Shown here in pieces: positions 11,301 to 20,484 of a DNA stretch of 22,757 bases (position 1 is the stretch's first letter; each line of letters opens with the position of its first letter). Made by a program: the position numbers and the translations under genes. The stretch is from Dimargaris cristalligena (taxonomy: Eukaryota > Kickxellomycota > Dimargaritomycetes > Dimargaritales > Dimargaritaceae). The notes below the pieces were generated by a model, which ran no database searches, was not told the origin of the DNA, and saw only the letters and a list, made by a program, of their open reading frames with translations. The DNA lies in contig JANBQC010000464.1 in NCBI GenBank assembly GCA_027576995.1, positions 1-22,757 on the forward strand. Reading direction: 5' to 3'.

Positions 11301-12410
11301 CAATAGCGACTTGGGCTTTGCAAAGGCATACTCCAGCTCCACCAGGGCTTTAAGCTGGGAGAAAACGGGCTGGGACTTGAGCAACATCCGATTACGCATC
11401 CGACACCATTTCAGGGCCATGGAGTATTTCTCGGCCTGGGCCTCTTCCGGTCCCATTGGCATAGCCGGGCCGGTCGATAATCCATCGGACGGCATGCCAT
11501 CACCTCCTACCAATATGGCATCATCGGGCTCTAGACTTCCCATCACCGGGAAAGGGTAATTCTTTAGGGACTGTCTAAAAGCCCAGCCACCCACCATTGC
11601 ATCCTCTCCCACCAGGTGCTGAGCAGGGAGTTGGGGCCCACTGGGTGGACCTTCGGCAGCGAGGGCGGTGGAGGAATAAGGTAGTGGTAGCCGGGTAGTA
11701 AGATTAGTCGTCACCGAAACGTCGTCGGTTTTGATGGACGGCGTGGCCGAGAAGGGCTTGTTATGGGGGAGCCAAAACGTGGACGACCAGGGGGCCCCGG
11801 GTCCGCCTTCATGGGACAGGGCACTCGACAGGGACGGCGACCGCTGGGTCGTTGTAGCCACACTAAGCGGGGGATTTGTCGGAAGTACGGTGGACATATT
11901 GCGGTTGGTATCGGACATACCCCGGGTGCGCAGGGGGAGCAGAGCCGAGTATAAAGCGCTACGGGGCTGTCGCGGGGTAGTCACACCGAGGGCTGCGTCC
12001 ATGCATAGCTCAGCTTTGCGGTGTACGGCGGAAGGGGATTCAAAGGGGGTGATGGGAGGGCAGGAGGTTGGGGTGGGGAAATCAGTACCACCTGGACTAC
12101 ATTCCACGGCCGCACTACGGTGGTGATGGCTGTCCATGTCCTCGGCACCGCCTTGGCCACCCAGCGAGGCGCCCGTGGGTGGGACTATTAATGGGGGAGG
12201 ATCGTCGGCTGGGCTAGTAGTAGTAATAGTAGTAGTGGTGGTGGTGGTGGTGGTAGTCGTCGTCGTCGGGCAAGAAACGGGGGAAGGCGGAGTTTCAAAA
12301 TTCGAACAGTCAGCTAGGACCGGCGGCTCGGGACACGGTGAAGCAGCAGTGGTAGGAGCTGGGGACAGTGGCGGGATCGGCGTGGCATCAGAAGGCGGAT
12401 CAGTAGACAT
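8319..12410 (-). CDS. PH-FYVE domain protein, likely PI3P/endosome-associated
   Basis: Single exon, 1363 residues, ATG 12410 to TAA 8321-8319. The FYVE zinc finger spans about 807-865: WVPD (807-810), C816-x2-C819, RKHHCRQCG (829-837), C841-x2-C844, and RLC-TDC (C859, C862). All eight zinc ligands and the PI3P-binding WxxD and basic HHC motifs are present, so endosomal PI3P binding is expected from the family. Upstream is a PH-like domain split by an insert. It opens with a GRRLLQKGWFEITPW segment (W381), is interrupted by about 110 low-complexity residues, resumes at V502 (VQFVLVALLSDSLVYG), and ends in a C-terminal helix with the invariant Trp (W580, DAWLDAF). The linker resembles that of FGD-type DH-PH-FYVE Rho exchange factors, but only about 45 residues precede the PH part, so no DH domain fits. 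The rest is disordered: Thr tracts near both ends, a Pro run near 712-724, and a His/Gln-rich patch near 1083-1104. Exchange-factor activity is not supported. Confidence 0.85.
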   Translation of the reverse strand: MSTDPPSDATPIPPLSPAPTTAASPCPEPPVLADCSNFETPPSPVSCPTTTTTTTTTTTTTITTTSPADDPPPLIVPPTGASLGGQGGAEDMDSHHHRSAAVECSPGGTDFPTPTSCPPITPFESPSAVHRKAELCMDAALGVTTPRQPRSALYSALLPLRTRGMSDTNRNMSTVLPTNPPLSVATTTQRSPSLSSALSHEGGPGAPWSSTFWLPHNKPFSATPSIKTDDVSVTTNLTTRLPLPYSSTALAAEGPPSGPQLPAQHLVGEDAMVGGWAFRQSLKNYPFPVMGSLEPDDAILVGGDGMPSDGLSTGPAMPMGPEEAQAEKYSMALKWCRMRNRMLLKSQPVFSQLKALVELEYAFAKPKSLLATGRRLLQKGWFEITPWYPDQNSQATSPPPLKESAAGLPISGGSHSVETGSDLGQGEEVLRSESRCEPPPPPTHSVGPCAPIPINPVAPTASLSLGLDHYEASTGPTDESMPMIPALAPPPQPGLAVVPPSVQFVLVALLSDSLVYGYASEAWDGPQPPPGSAAGQSEEAHILPLDEVDLEPFFAGLRVYHLGEPTLAFALPNQQECDAWLDAFVTTKSAHQIADESRRVRENRAMRQWKFPEFDKSADGETRFWPYWRRSSVSRQPRAQVTPTKKPASFNVPPKPLIHHGHSHSASASVLSARPSSQAASPKNFNFLSALNANVERAGPRKTSIGSFRQFLTGPPPPPPPPVPPSTARFFPPTIHGATSTQSLASALTSAAARSSQSPNLNHQPFHNDALLLGDPFASPNPPPPSSRPRSPSVLTVDSLVASPNEWVPDEAVTVCMVCQTTAFTLLVRKHHCRQCGRVICYRCSIMTPTHHDRLCRLCTDCVRRNQVLSVLHPGLSSPQRTLVVRPSSPLGMGRLDARDCDRGSGSLASIGVDEGDHYLHHHGDLGSGPHSPLLPDPIPLGRSFASQDTTLRSRYPGPISVRPRKIRGRSSSMGTLADRFAASLGPVSESNNIYPRLATSGGTYSDVPPPSFYTNLFQPHDGGDHQAHSIKPNDDSHDPNIHYHHPMTSGVGLSSSLMGSGSRYYSPPHTGMVMTRPARAGSFLGHHQHQYHHQHQYHQHSCISPGSSTLYYRPSGPALCSPYRTRGWPPTAPSTTTVTPSSSLLNGLVAAGPSHRTAVLLPTGRQPPSPSGGGGPNAHLLSTAYHHPPAWVTTPVFGSIESTLTAISDIPVTWLGSAPRFHPTQLTYGPSANYHNHLLPLSSSSLASASASSALSPLPLPPTLVKPLGDSDIPNLASLNVTKMTPTDPTHVEVSPPTVGQLVPMTDSVKVASPPLHSDLLPLTTTATTTVTTTTTTAADTGPEELSQTIGPDLPISLPGSS
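8390..8445. repeat. Threonine-codon repeat, C-terminal end of the PH-FYVE gene
   Basis: A degenerate trinucleotide tract (ggt/agt on the plus strand) encodes a Thr-rich run with Ala and Val interruptions around residues 1322-1340. It mirrors the N-terminal Thr tract of the same protein. Confidence 0.6.
12216..12266. repeat. Threonine-codon repeat, N-terminal end of the PH-FYVE gene
   Basis: Seventeen codons (residues 49-65) encode 13 Thr, one Ile and 3 Thr. The codons are mixed (3 ACG, 1 ACT, 6 ACC, 3 ACT, ATT, 3 ACT on the minus strand). The pure ACC core is only six units, so the tract is a decayed or blended trinucleotide expansion that stays in frame. Confidence 0.7.
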
Positions 12411-14810
12411 TGAAAGGCAACGTATGGCCTGTTAGGCCTGTGAGGATCAACTCGGAAATGGTGGGAGAATAAGGCGTATAGTGAGGGGGTTTTGTGTATG
12501 CGTGGGGGGGGTTACATATGGATATAGAGATATATATTTATGGCGGGGGTGATGCGAGTAAGTGGGAGGAATGAGAAATGGGAAAGACGCTTGCGGCTAA
12601 GCACGCAAAGCAGAACCAAGGACGGCAGTCAACCCAGGCTGCGGAGAAGCCAGCAGAGATTAACCACTGATTAAGAAACCCACTGGAGCAGGGTTTCGCA
12701 GGGGGAGAGAGTAAGGGAGATGGGCCAGAGGGGATCAACTAACTAGACGCAACAATCAAAGGCAGGGAGAATGCAAGAGAGGGAGACAGAGAGGGAAGTG
12801 AAAGCTCAGGGAAGGAAAGGGAATGGATAGCGTGCACATGTACCAGGACTAGCTAGCGCACGCACAGACCAAAGTGGGAAACAGAACGAATAGCAGGCCA
12901 AGAGAACCTGAAAACACACCCCTGACCGAGAGAGTTAGTTAGTATATACTACCTGACAAACCTACAGGCGGTCTGGCAAAAGGAAGCCTTCTAACGACTG
13001 GGTCTGTGTTCTGTCCGTTTACAACAAGAAAGTCGACTATAAAAGATAAGTGAACCAAGGTAAGGAAAGACAGGAAGCAAAGGGGGGCTCTTTAAAACTA
13101 CAACGGGTTGGGCGTATATATATGTGTGTGTCGAGGAATGGGCGACTTAGGTCAATAGTAGTGCTGAAAACTGAAGCTTCTAAACGCTATATACGTAAGT
13201 AAGCCAAAGGCCTCTGTGTGGGGTGGTGGAAAGGTCCACTATAAGCTAAAGGAAGTAGAGGAAGGGAGGGGCGAAATACTTACTACTACTACTGGATTAT
13301 CCCCACATTGACAATAGAGCAAAAACTCATGTATTATTCAGTGACCACGACTATAATAGACGGATCAGTGAGAGAGTGTAACTGTGATCACAATACGATA
13401 TGACAGTGTATATATATCTCCCCCACCCAAAAGAAAAAATCGAATTAAAACTGCCCAGGGCCCAGTAGCTGGAGAGTGGGTAAGGGAGGAGGTCAATCAG
13501 GGCACTATACTATGAAACGGCTATGGTGCCTTAATTATAATATAATCAATAAAAGACAGTTTACCAAGCAATCAGTTTAAAAGTGGTCACCAAATCCAAA
13601 AAATGACCATACGCAGGAGAAAAACAGGCAGGAGTAGTCGCCCTTAGTCGGAAGTTATCCTAATCTTATATATATATACCCTTTCTTCGCCTTCTCCCCC
13701 TACCTAGGGAGCTCATCACTAATTAAGCACAGTAGAAGGGAAATGAAGGTTCAGTTCAGATATAAAACGCGAAAAACCCGTTAAAGGGCGACGCGGCATT
13801 AACTCGTTCAACGGAGTATTGTCGCCCAATTTCCTTTTTGTATTTTACTGGAAATTGTCGATGGTTGGGTCGGAAATTCCCCCCACCCTGATATAGTCAC
13901 CAGATTCGCCTCTACTTTCTTCATCTTATTCGATTTAATAAGGGGACCAGGAACGACTGCCAAGGGTAGTCAACCCCCCCCCTCCATATTAAAATGATAG
14001 GTCACCTCCCTACTTAATGTTCCAACCCCCCATCTTATATACATATATATATATATATTACCAATGCATTTTTGGCGGTAAGGTGAAGAAATATCACCAT
14101 AGTCGGGGAATCATCTGCGACTCATCTTACATTCAAACAATCAATATCACCTGTCCAGACTGTGATTCTACAGGGATTCTCAGCCCAACAGCCAACCTTC
14201 ATTTATCGTGACGCGTTGGCTGTTCATGGCATGGTAAACGGCCATCATTCAAGTAGCCCCCCATCTCTATACACAAGGGCAAAATCAGGAAGGTGTAATC
14301 ATTTCCCAAATGAAAATAACTCACCCCACCCAATTCTGGAATTCTGTTTATCCGGCACTGCTCGAGTTTCCCCCCAATCCAAATAACAGTTATATACCAA
14401 CAAGCCTTTCAATTACAAACTTACATCCCAATATTGCCATTAATATTCACGAATGCCGTTTAATTCCGTGCCGAACATCGCCGATCAAGAATTGACCTTG
14501 GATGTCAAGTCGAGAATACGGTTAATATATAAGGAGTATGGATAAGATGAAAATAAAGATAAATAAAAGACAGGACGTAATAATGTACATATGAGAAAGA
14601 CACATAAAAAACATATGCAATAGCAATAGCAATAGTCAGCATAAATCATAGATTGAACAACCAAGGGCCGATTCAGTTGAACCGATCAAGGGCAATAACT
14701 GATCACCTAATCAGCCCCTTTGACCGATGTAACGAATACGGGTAATAAATGCCTGATAATCATAAATGAGAGTCAGTGTGAGTGACAGCCCACCCCCATC
14801 ACTACGGTTC
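12411..14810. other. 2.4 kb spacer: PH-FYVE upstream region and RAD54 3' flank
   Basis: No supported gene. From about 12540 to 13300 the plus strand is conspicuously A/G-rich, so the PH-FYVE upstream region is C/T-rich on its own strand. A TA-rich stretch at 12521-12542 could act as a TATA element for that gene. Plus-strand TATAAAAG (near 13038) and TATAAAA (13761) precede no usable ORF. ACGCGAAAAA (13767-13776) and ACGCGT (14211-14216) resemble fungal SCB/MCB cell-cycle sites. A (TA)n tract lies at about 14037-14058. Confidence 0.4.
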
Positions 14811-17800
14811 TTATCCATCGGCGCAATCATCAGAAGCCAGGGGCTCTGCTGCTGGTGGTGGTGGTGGTGATGGTGGAGTATCGTGCGACTTGTACTGAAA
14901 CGCGTACGACACAATGTCTCCCGCACACTTCTTCAACACCGTATCTTCCGCCTTATGGAGTTCCAAATCACTATAGTGGTTCCAGGTGGATGTATCACCG
15001 TACGCCAGTGGTTCGGGCGCCGCCGCGAATTGCCGATCCTTAACGCATCGTCGACACCGAAACGTGGCATGTGTATTGGACCGCGTTTCAGCATCGTACA
15101 GAAACAGCTGTCGGAGTTGTTCGCGCGAAAAATGCCGTTCAACATCCTGTTCTTCATCCACCACACAACTGCTGAGCGATTGCTTATGCGACTGCCGCTG
15201 GAAGATTTTCTCCTCAATAGTACCCGTACCCACAAATCGGTAAATAAAGCAAATTTTCTTTTGTCCGTCACGCCAGACTCGAGCGAGCGCCTGTTGGTCG
15301 GCCGCTGGATTCCAGTCGGGGTCAAATAGGATCAGTCGGTTGGCTCCGATTAAATTAATACCGCACCCACCGGCCTTGCTACTCAGTAAAAATACAAACT
15401 CGGGATTGTGGGGATTGTTGAACCGGTCGACTAGCTGCTGCCGTTTGGCGGTATTTAAACTACCGTCCAGTCGAATGAAGCCGTATCTAAATTAGCCAAA
15501 TCAAAAAATACAAGGACATCAAACATAATAATGAGGATAATGGATTACAATCTTAATGGCTATTCATCGAACTAGCATATTCCATGGAGGGAAGCTCGCC
15601 AAAAAAAAACCCCTAAATAGAACCAATAATTCGACAGGAACTTACTTTCGCGACTGACATAGACCCTCGAACACATCCAGGGTTTGGGTATAGTTACTGA
15701 TCAGCACAATCTTGTCTTTGGAAGTGTCCTTGATCATTCGCAGCATACGGTCCAGCACCAGCATTTTCCCGGAATACTCGGGCTGCCAGGCCACGGTGGA
15801 CGATGAACCACCCCGTCCCCCTCCTAACTTGGTTGGGGCCGATGCCCCTCCAGCCGGCGGCCAAATTTCCACAGAGCCTGGAATATCGGCAGGCAAGTTG
15901 AGCAAGCCGGGGTGGTTGCAGAGTTTCTTAAGTATGGTGATGGAACGCAACGACTGTGAGCCGTTACCCGCGAGAAGAGTTTTGACCGAGTTGGACTTGA
16001 TAAATAACTGGTAGAGCTGGTCTTGGATAGGAACGGAGCGACAAAACACGACGTATTCATATTTGATGGGGACTATTGGGGAGTAAAAAGGCGAACGACC
16101 ATGAATAAACAACTATTATGTTAGATATGCATTTTTCCCAACAGCTTTATAACCCCTCAGCGCTCAGAAATAAATAAAAACAAACCACCCAAACACTTAC
16201 GGTACTTCGACAACAGATCATTAGTCCGGCGAATAATAAATTTACTCGCAATGGCCGACAGTTCAGACAGTTTCTGGTCGCTCACTTCCCGCTCTTTTTC
16301 GGAAGCACAGGAGTCGCGGCCGCGTAAAATAGGATTCTCGTAGTTCTTCCGGAACTCGTTGGTGGAGCCTAGAAGCCCGGGATTAGCAAAATTTAGTAAA
16401 CTAAAGTACTCGGTAAGATCGTTTTGAATCGGAGTGCCGGATAAAATGACCCGGCGCTGGACTTGGAGCATATTCAGGGCCTGAAAAGTCTGGGAGTTGG
16501 AGTTTTTCAAACGGTGGCCCTCGTCGCAGAGTAGCAGGCCAATGGGTCCCGCTTTGAGAATATTGATGTTGGTGCGGAGGGTTTCGTAGGAGATGATTAA
16601 AACGGGCTGGGTGTTCATCCGCCCGCGACTATGGACAAAATGTTGGAGGTCCCGCGTTATTTTCTCGCGTGTGCCCTTATTGTCACAGGCGTAGGGACTG
16701 ATACGAATCGAACCAAGCCACTTGACTAGCTCATTGGCCCAGTTGCGAACTAAACTGCTTGGGCAAACAACGATGCATTTATCGATCCAAGGCTTACTGG
16801 GATCCGGCGACTGGCGGAGTAATGTCCAAAGCAGCGCAATGCATTGTAACTAATAGCGGTTATAGTACATGGGCGGAAATTCAATAGTAAAAATACCGAC
16901 GGGTTAGTGGGGTACATACATTACCCGATCTACAATGGAAGTTGTATAATAATCCAATGCAATATCCGTCTCAGGAGAATACATATTGAGGACAAGGCTG
17001 GCCATGTGCTGCTTACCGTTTTACCCAAACCCATCTCATCGGCCATAATACACCCAAAGGCGTTATCAACTACTCGACCAGTAACGCAGTCATACAGGAA
17101 CTTCACCCCCTCTACTTGATGGGGTCGCAGGGTCTTGCTCAAGACGGGATCCACCACCACATGTACTTTGGGTTTCTGTAGGGAGAGGAGTGAGGGCGAC
17201 GACCCATTACCTCCCGTTGCCAATGTCGGGGCAGCCCCTGAAATACTACTACCATCCCCCGGTTTACCGTTTGATGGGGTCGCTGCCCCACTATTGATGG
17301 TCAGTTTGATTGGGCCCCGTTTAGCAGTCGCGCTGCCTATTTTCAGTTTATCGGTTTCTGTCATGACCGGCGGTTCATACAAGACAATGGCCCCTTCGGC
17401 GAGCGGGTCGTGGAGAGGCCGCTGGGCCAAATTAGGGCGCCGCCGAATCCCCAGGGCCCGACTCATAAGCGGGGTCGCTCGCATCGCCCCTTCGTCGCCA
17501 TCGGGACCCGTGGCCCCCCCTGCTCCACCTTCCAAGTCGGCGGGTTTTTTCAAAAAAGGTGTGCGAAACGGTTTACGTAGATTCGATTGGATGCGTGCGG
17601 AACTGCCGCAAAAGATACCGTTGGCGTGGGTGGGAAGGATCGTCATAGGGACGGGCTTAGCTCCCGCTGTGGTGGAATCGGGCACAGATTCGTCTGACGC
17701 ACCGGATGCGGTGGACGAGAGGGTCGGTAAACTAGTACTACTCCCGCTTAGCACCGATTTCGACCAATTAAGGGCGGATCCCGGCAGTGGGGTGCGGACC

Positions 17801-18453
17801 CGCCCGGCTGCCGGGGCCGTAACTGTAGTTCCCGCACGCTTGTTAACCACGGTTGATTCGGTCGCGGCCCGCTTTATTTTCTTGGGTGATTGCCTCGCGG
17901 CCGGCTTCTTCTTCTTATTATTCTTCTTATTTTGGCCCGCAAAGTCGGAGAAATCGCTATCATCACCGTCGTCATTGTCGTCGTCGCCATCCACGGTGAA
18001 CTTGCCATAGGTTGGGCGGTCGGAACTATTACTGGCTGTATGACCCGTCCGACGGGAACCAAGTTGACTCCGGCTTCTTCGGCTGCGGCCCCCGGTATTA
18101 GCGGGCGACCCGGGTGGGGAAGGGTGGTGGTCATCGTCGTCCTCTTCACTGTCCCCGGAGATCACCACCTGGAGGATAGGGGTGGGCAGTAGTGGTATTT
18201 GTGGTGGTTTGCGTTTGGTACCCTGAGTTCGTGACGCGAGGGGCGGAGCGGGTACGCTGAGTAGGGAATCATCGGACTGGCTCGAGACAGACGACCCTTG
18301 TCGACGCAGCATAGCAGGCGCCACGCCAGCGTCGGAATCAAAATCGACGGAACTGAGTGAGGAAAGGGAGCTATTACTGCCGCGACGGCAGGTGGGGAGG
18401 GTGGGGGGGTAGTGCCGGCGGGTAGGGGAGACTAGGGCGAGGTTGCCGGACAT
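14811..18453 (-). CDS. RAD54: DNA repair and recombination ATPase Rad54
   Basis: Swi2/Snf2-family motor that works with Rad51 in homologous recombination in the nucleus. It has four exons: 18453-17017, 16849-16201, 16072-15646 and 15486-14811. Joined, they give 1062 residues in frame, ending at TAA. The conserved Rad54 N-terminal block includes NLRKPF (291-296) and LYEPP (358-362). The motor begins at VHVVVDPVLSKTLRPHQ (430-446). Motifs are MADEMGLGKT (Walker A, 470-479), DEGHR (588-592), SGTPIQN (616-622), SSKAGGCGINL (873-883) and ARVWRDGQ (906-913). The C-terminus carries the Rad54-type IFQRQSHKQSLSSCVVDEEQ segment and a following CRRC pair. At 1062 residues it is longer than typical Rad54 (about 750-900). 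The extra length is mostly a disordered N-terminus with acidic runs (about 94-106 and 152-165) and a basic KKNNKKKKP patch that could serve nuclear import, plus a Gly/Ser-rich insert (about 371-429) just before the motor. Chd1- or other Snf2-type assignment is excluded by the Rad54-specific ends. Confidence 0.93.
15487..15645 (-). other. RAD54 intron 3
   Basis: 159-base GT-AG intron. The donor GTAAGT follows the first two bases of a Lys codon (K838); the acceptor ...AATTTAG precedes ATACGGC. Removal joins CQSRK to YGFIRLDG, as expected for the family. Phase 2. Confidence 0.9.
16073..16200 (-). other. RAD54 intron 2
   Basis: 128-base GT-AG intron. The donor GTAAGT splits a Leu codon (C|TC); the acceptor is CCCAATAG. 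Removal joins RRTNDLLSKY to LPIKYEYVVFC, a conserved Rad54 junction. A CTAAC branch-point-like site lies at 16124-16120. Phase 1. Confidence 0.9.
16850..17016 (-). other. RAD54 intron 1
   Basis: 167-base GT-AG intron with donor GTAAGC immediately after the Walker A threonine (T479) and acceptor CTATTAG. Removal joins DEMGLGKT to LQCIALLWTLL, the standard Snf2 sequence. Phase 0; unspliced message would stop soon after the ATP-binding loop. Confidence 0.9.
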
Positions 18454-18550
18454 TGCCAGGTTAGGTTAGGGAAATAGGAGGGTGGTGGGCTTGGTGGTTT
18501 AAATATTCTATAGGCAATACTAAATGAGAACAAGGAAGCTAAGGCTAGGT

Positions 18551-18579
18551 GAGAGAAAGAGAGAGAAAGAGAGAGAGAA
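18551..18579. repeat. GA/CT tract in the RAD54 leader
   Basis: 29 bases of GAGA with occasional AAA on the plus strand, CT-rich on the transcribed minus strand, between the TATA box and ATG of RAD54. Such pyrimidine tracts are common in fungal leaders. Confidence 0.7.
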
Positions 18580-18681
18580 CAGCCCCACACAACACCTAAA
18601 GACCATACGCGCTATATGGACAAGTGCATACAGTCAAAAGAACAATTTTCATGATAATTTTTGTTGACCAGTAGTAGTGGA

Positions 18682-18689
18682 CTTTTATA
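18682..18689 (-). promoter_or_regulatory. Candidate TATA box of RAD54
   Basis: The minus strand reads TATAAAAG about 230 bp upstream of the RAD54 ATG, implying a leader of about 200 nt that contains the CT tract. The position resembles that of the other TATA boxes in the window. Confidence 0.4.
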
Positions 18690-19001
18690 GTCTGGAGCAA
18701 CAGTAGTAGTGGTATTATGGTCGTTTTACTAAGCATAAGCAATGGTAGTAAACAAGCAATGGCTGATGCCGCAGCTCCAAATTATACACTTTTCCTCCTT
18801 GTAGCCAAATATAAATGGGACAAATTTAGGTGTGGATGGGAACTTAAATTACCCTGACTGCGGCAGACACGGCAATTTCGCAGAATACAGCCATACTGGT
18901 CAATTCCTCCCAAGGCTACCAGAACTATGTATATTTCCCCCCTACTAATTGAATTCCCATTGAACAGAAATCAAGGAATATACATCATAATCGTACTTAA
19001 G

Positions 19002-19007
19002 TTTATT
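19002..19007 (-). terminator. Candidate polyadenylation signal of eIF5
   Basis: AATAAA on the minus strand, 254 nt past the eIF5 stop. Distance and sequence are plausible but unproven. Confidence 0.25.
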
Positions 19008-19260
19008 GGGTGCATAGAAATACGGCAGGAGCAGGGGAAACACACTAAAAAAAGAGCAAGACTTCAAACTTGTCAAATAATAATAATAATAGAGGATAAA
19101 ACACAAATTGAGTAGAATCGATTTAAAAGAATAAGATAGACCATCGATTGAATACACGGGGTACTCAATAAGTGTTTAGACTATAGAGCCGAAATCACCA
19201 ACAAAACTTCAGAGACCAATCTAGTCTCCCAAGGCTGACCAGTTCAAGCGGATACCTTCT

Positions 19261-20484
19261 CTATTCCGATTCGGACTCGGTTTCCTCGTCGGCTTCGTTC
19301 AGCCATTGAATAAACGGCTCGGCCTTGGCGTGAATCTTTTTACCGGTATCGCGGTCCACGTATTTCTTGCTTACTTTAGCGCTCCACTTGGAAAAGGTCT
19401 CTTCATCAACCAAATCCAAGTCGTAGAGGGTCATGAAAATCTGGGGGGTCTTAGGGAGCAGTTCGGCGGGGTGCTTAACACCAATGAGGCGCTCGAGGCC
19501 ACCGATGATGGAGCGCTGGTGCTTGTCGGTGCGACCAAAAGCCATCAGGGTCTTCTGGTGGGCCTTGAGCTCGGCGACGACGTTGGTCGTAAACAGGGCT
19601 TGGACCAACACCTCGATGGCGCGGTGCTTACCCCAGACCTGCAGTTCCTCGGCCTTGGCGCGAATTTCGGCCCCACTGGCCTTGGGGTTCTGGGTCAGGA
19701 ATTCCCCGAATTCGTCGTACTTGCTAGGACCGCCCGCATCGCCGTCTTCGAGGTCATCACCGTCTTCCAACATCAGTTTGTTCTGCAGACGGCTGGCGAG
19801 GGCCTCCTGACGGGCCTTAATGGCAGCGTCGGACATGTCGTCGACGGCCCAGTCGTCGTCATCATCGTCCTGGTGACTGGCGGAGGGCAAATCTGCGGCC
19901 TCGGCCACGATACGGCGGGTCAGCTCGTCGTCGGAACCGGCCTCGTCGAGGGAGGGGTCGCCACCCACGGAACCTACGGCATCGGTCGGGTCGTTGCCGG
20001 CGGATGCGTGTTGGCCGCGGGACTTCTTGCCCTTTTTGCCGGATTCGGGGGGGTTTTTCAAGATAAAGGTAGTGAGTTTGTGGCGCATTTCCACGCCGGT
20101 GCGCTGACCACAGGCTTTGCAATCGCGGATGATGTCCTGGTCGCGGTTGATGATTAAGTCCGTCTCGGGGTTTTTGCAGGACTGGCACAGCACGAATTTA
20201 TCAATGAACACGTCAAGCAGGCACTGGAGACGATCGGCGTCGTGGGCACCGTTGACGATATAGCGGTCGCTCTTGTCCTCGCACTTGACCTGAGCACCCA
20301 ACTCACAGCCGAAGAACTTGGTGGGGTAGGCGGGCGGGCGGCTCAGGGCGCGGGCGATGTCGGACATGTTGGGGATCACGGTCTTGATTCCGTTACCCTT
20401 GCCCTCAATCTTGGCCTGCAGCTTGGGCATTTTGTAGCGGTAGAAGGAGTCCTTCACATCGCGACGGATATTAATGTTCGCCAT
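19261..20484 (-). CDS. TIF5: Translation initiation factor eIF5
   Basis: Intronless, 407 residues, close to the usual fungal length (about 405). eIF5 is the GTPase-activating protein for eIF2 in the 43S/48S preinitiation complex in the cytosol. The N-terminal domain starts DSFYRYKMPKL with R16 at the catalytic Arg position (R15 in human), followed by EGKGNGIKTVI (27-37) and RPPAYPTKFFGCELGAQ (49-65). A zinc ribbon is formed by C100, C103, C122 and C125. A charged linker (about 146-252) carries acidic runs, including six Asp at 206-211. The C-terminal W2/HEAT domain (about 255-407) ends with two aromatic-acidic boxes, LVDEETFSKW (358-367) and FIQWLNEADEE (391-401), which in the family bind eIF2beta and eIF3. 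ATG 20484 has A at -3 and G at +4. Upstream is a C/T-rich region rather than a clear TATA box, fitting a constitutive translation gene. Confidence 0.97.
   Translation of the reverse strand: MANINIRRDVKDSFYRYKMPKLQAKIEGKGNGIKTVIPNMSDIARALSRPPAYPTKFFGCELGAQVKCEDKSDRYIVNGAHDADRLQCLLDVFIDKFVLCQSCKNPETDLIINRDQDIIRDCKACGQRTGVEMRHKLTTFILKNPPESGKKGKKSRGQHASAGNDPTDAVGSVGGDPSLDEAGSDDELTRRIVAEAADLPSASHQDDDDDDWAVDDMSDAAIKARQEALASRLQNKLMLEDGDDLEDGDAGGPSKYDEFGEFLTQNPKASGAEIRAKAEELQVWGKHRAIEVLVQALFTTNVVAELKAHQKTLMAFGRTDKHQRSIIGGLERLIGVKHPAELLPKTPQIFMTLYDLDLVDEETFSKWSAKVSKKYVDRDTGKKIHAKAEPFIQWLNEADEETESESE

Larger units (their letters stand above)
18454..19260. other. RAD54 promoter and eIF5 3' flank
   Basis: About 800 bp without a supported gene. 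It holds the RAD54 TATA box and GA tract, an AATAAA candidate for eIF5, and an (AAT)5 microsatellite at 19076-19090, which probably lies in the eIF5 3' region. A 62-codon plus-strand frame near 18927 is AT-rich and featureless. Confidence 0.5.

Noticed and set aside
12136..12435. Plus-strand frame with a long valine run, resembling a membrane helix
   Set aside because: It is the reverse complement of the Thr-codon repeat of the PH-FYVE gene.
17135..18010. 291-codon plus-strand open frame
   Set aside because: Antisense to RAD54 exon 1, with no domain; a shadow of the GC-rich coding strand.
5720..19220. 14-base repeat AAACTTCAGAGACC at about 5720 and 19205
   Set aside because: One such 14-mer match is expected by chance in a window of this size, and the flanks do not match.
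19306..20157. 283-codon plus-strand open frame
   Set aside because: Exactly antisense to eIF5; GC-rich third positions remove stop codons on the opposite strand, and the product is low-complexity Gly/Val-rich.
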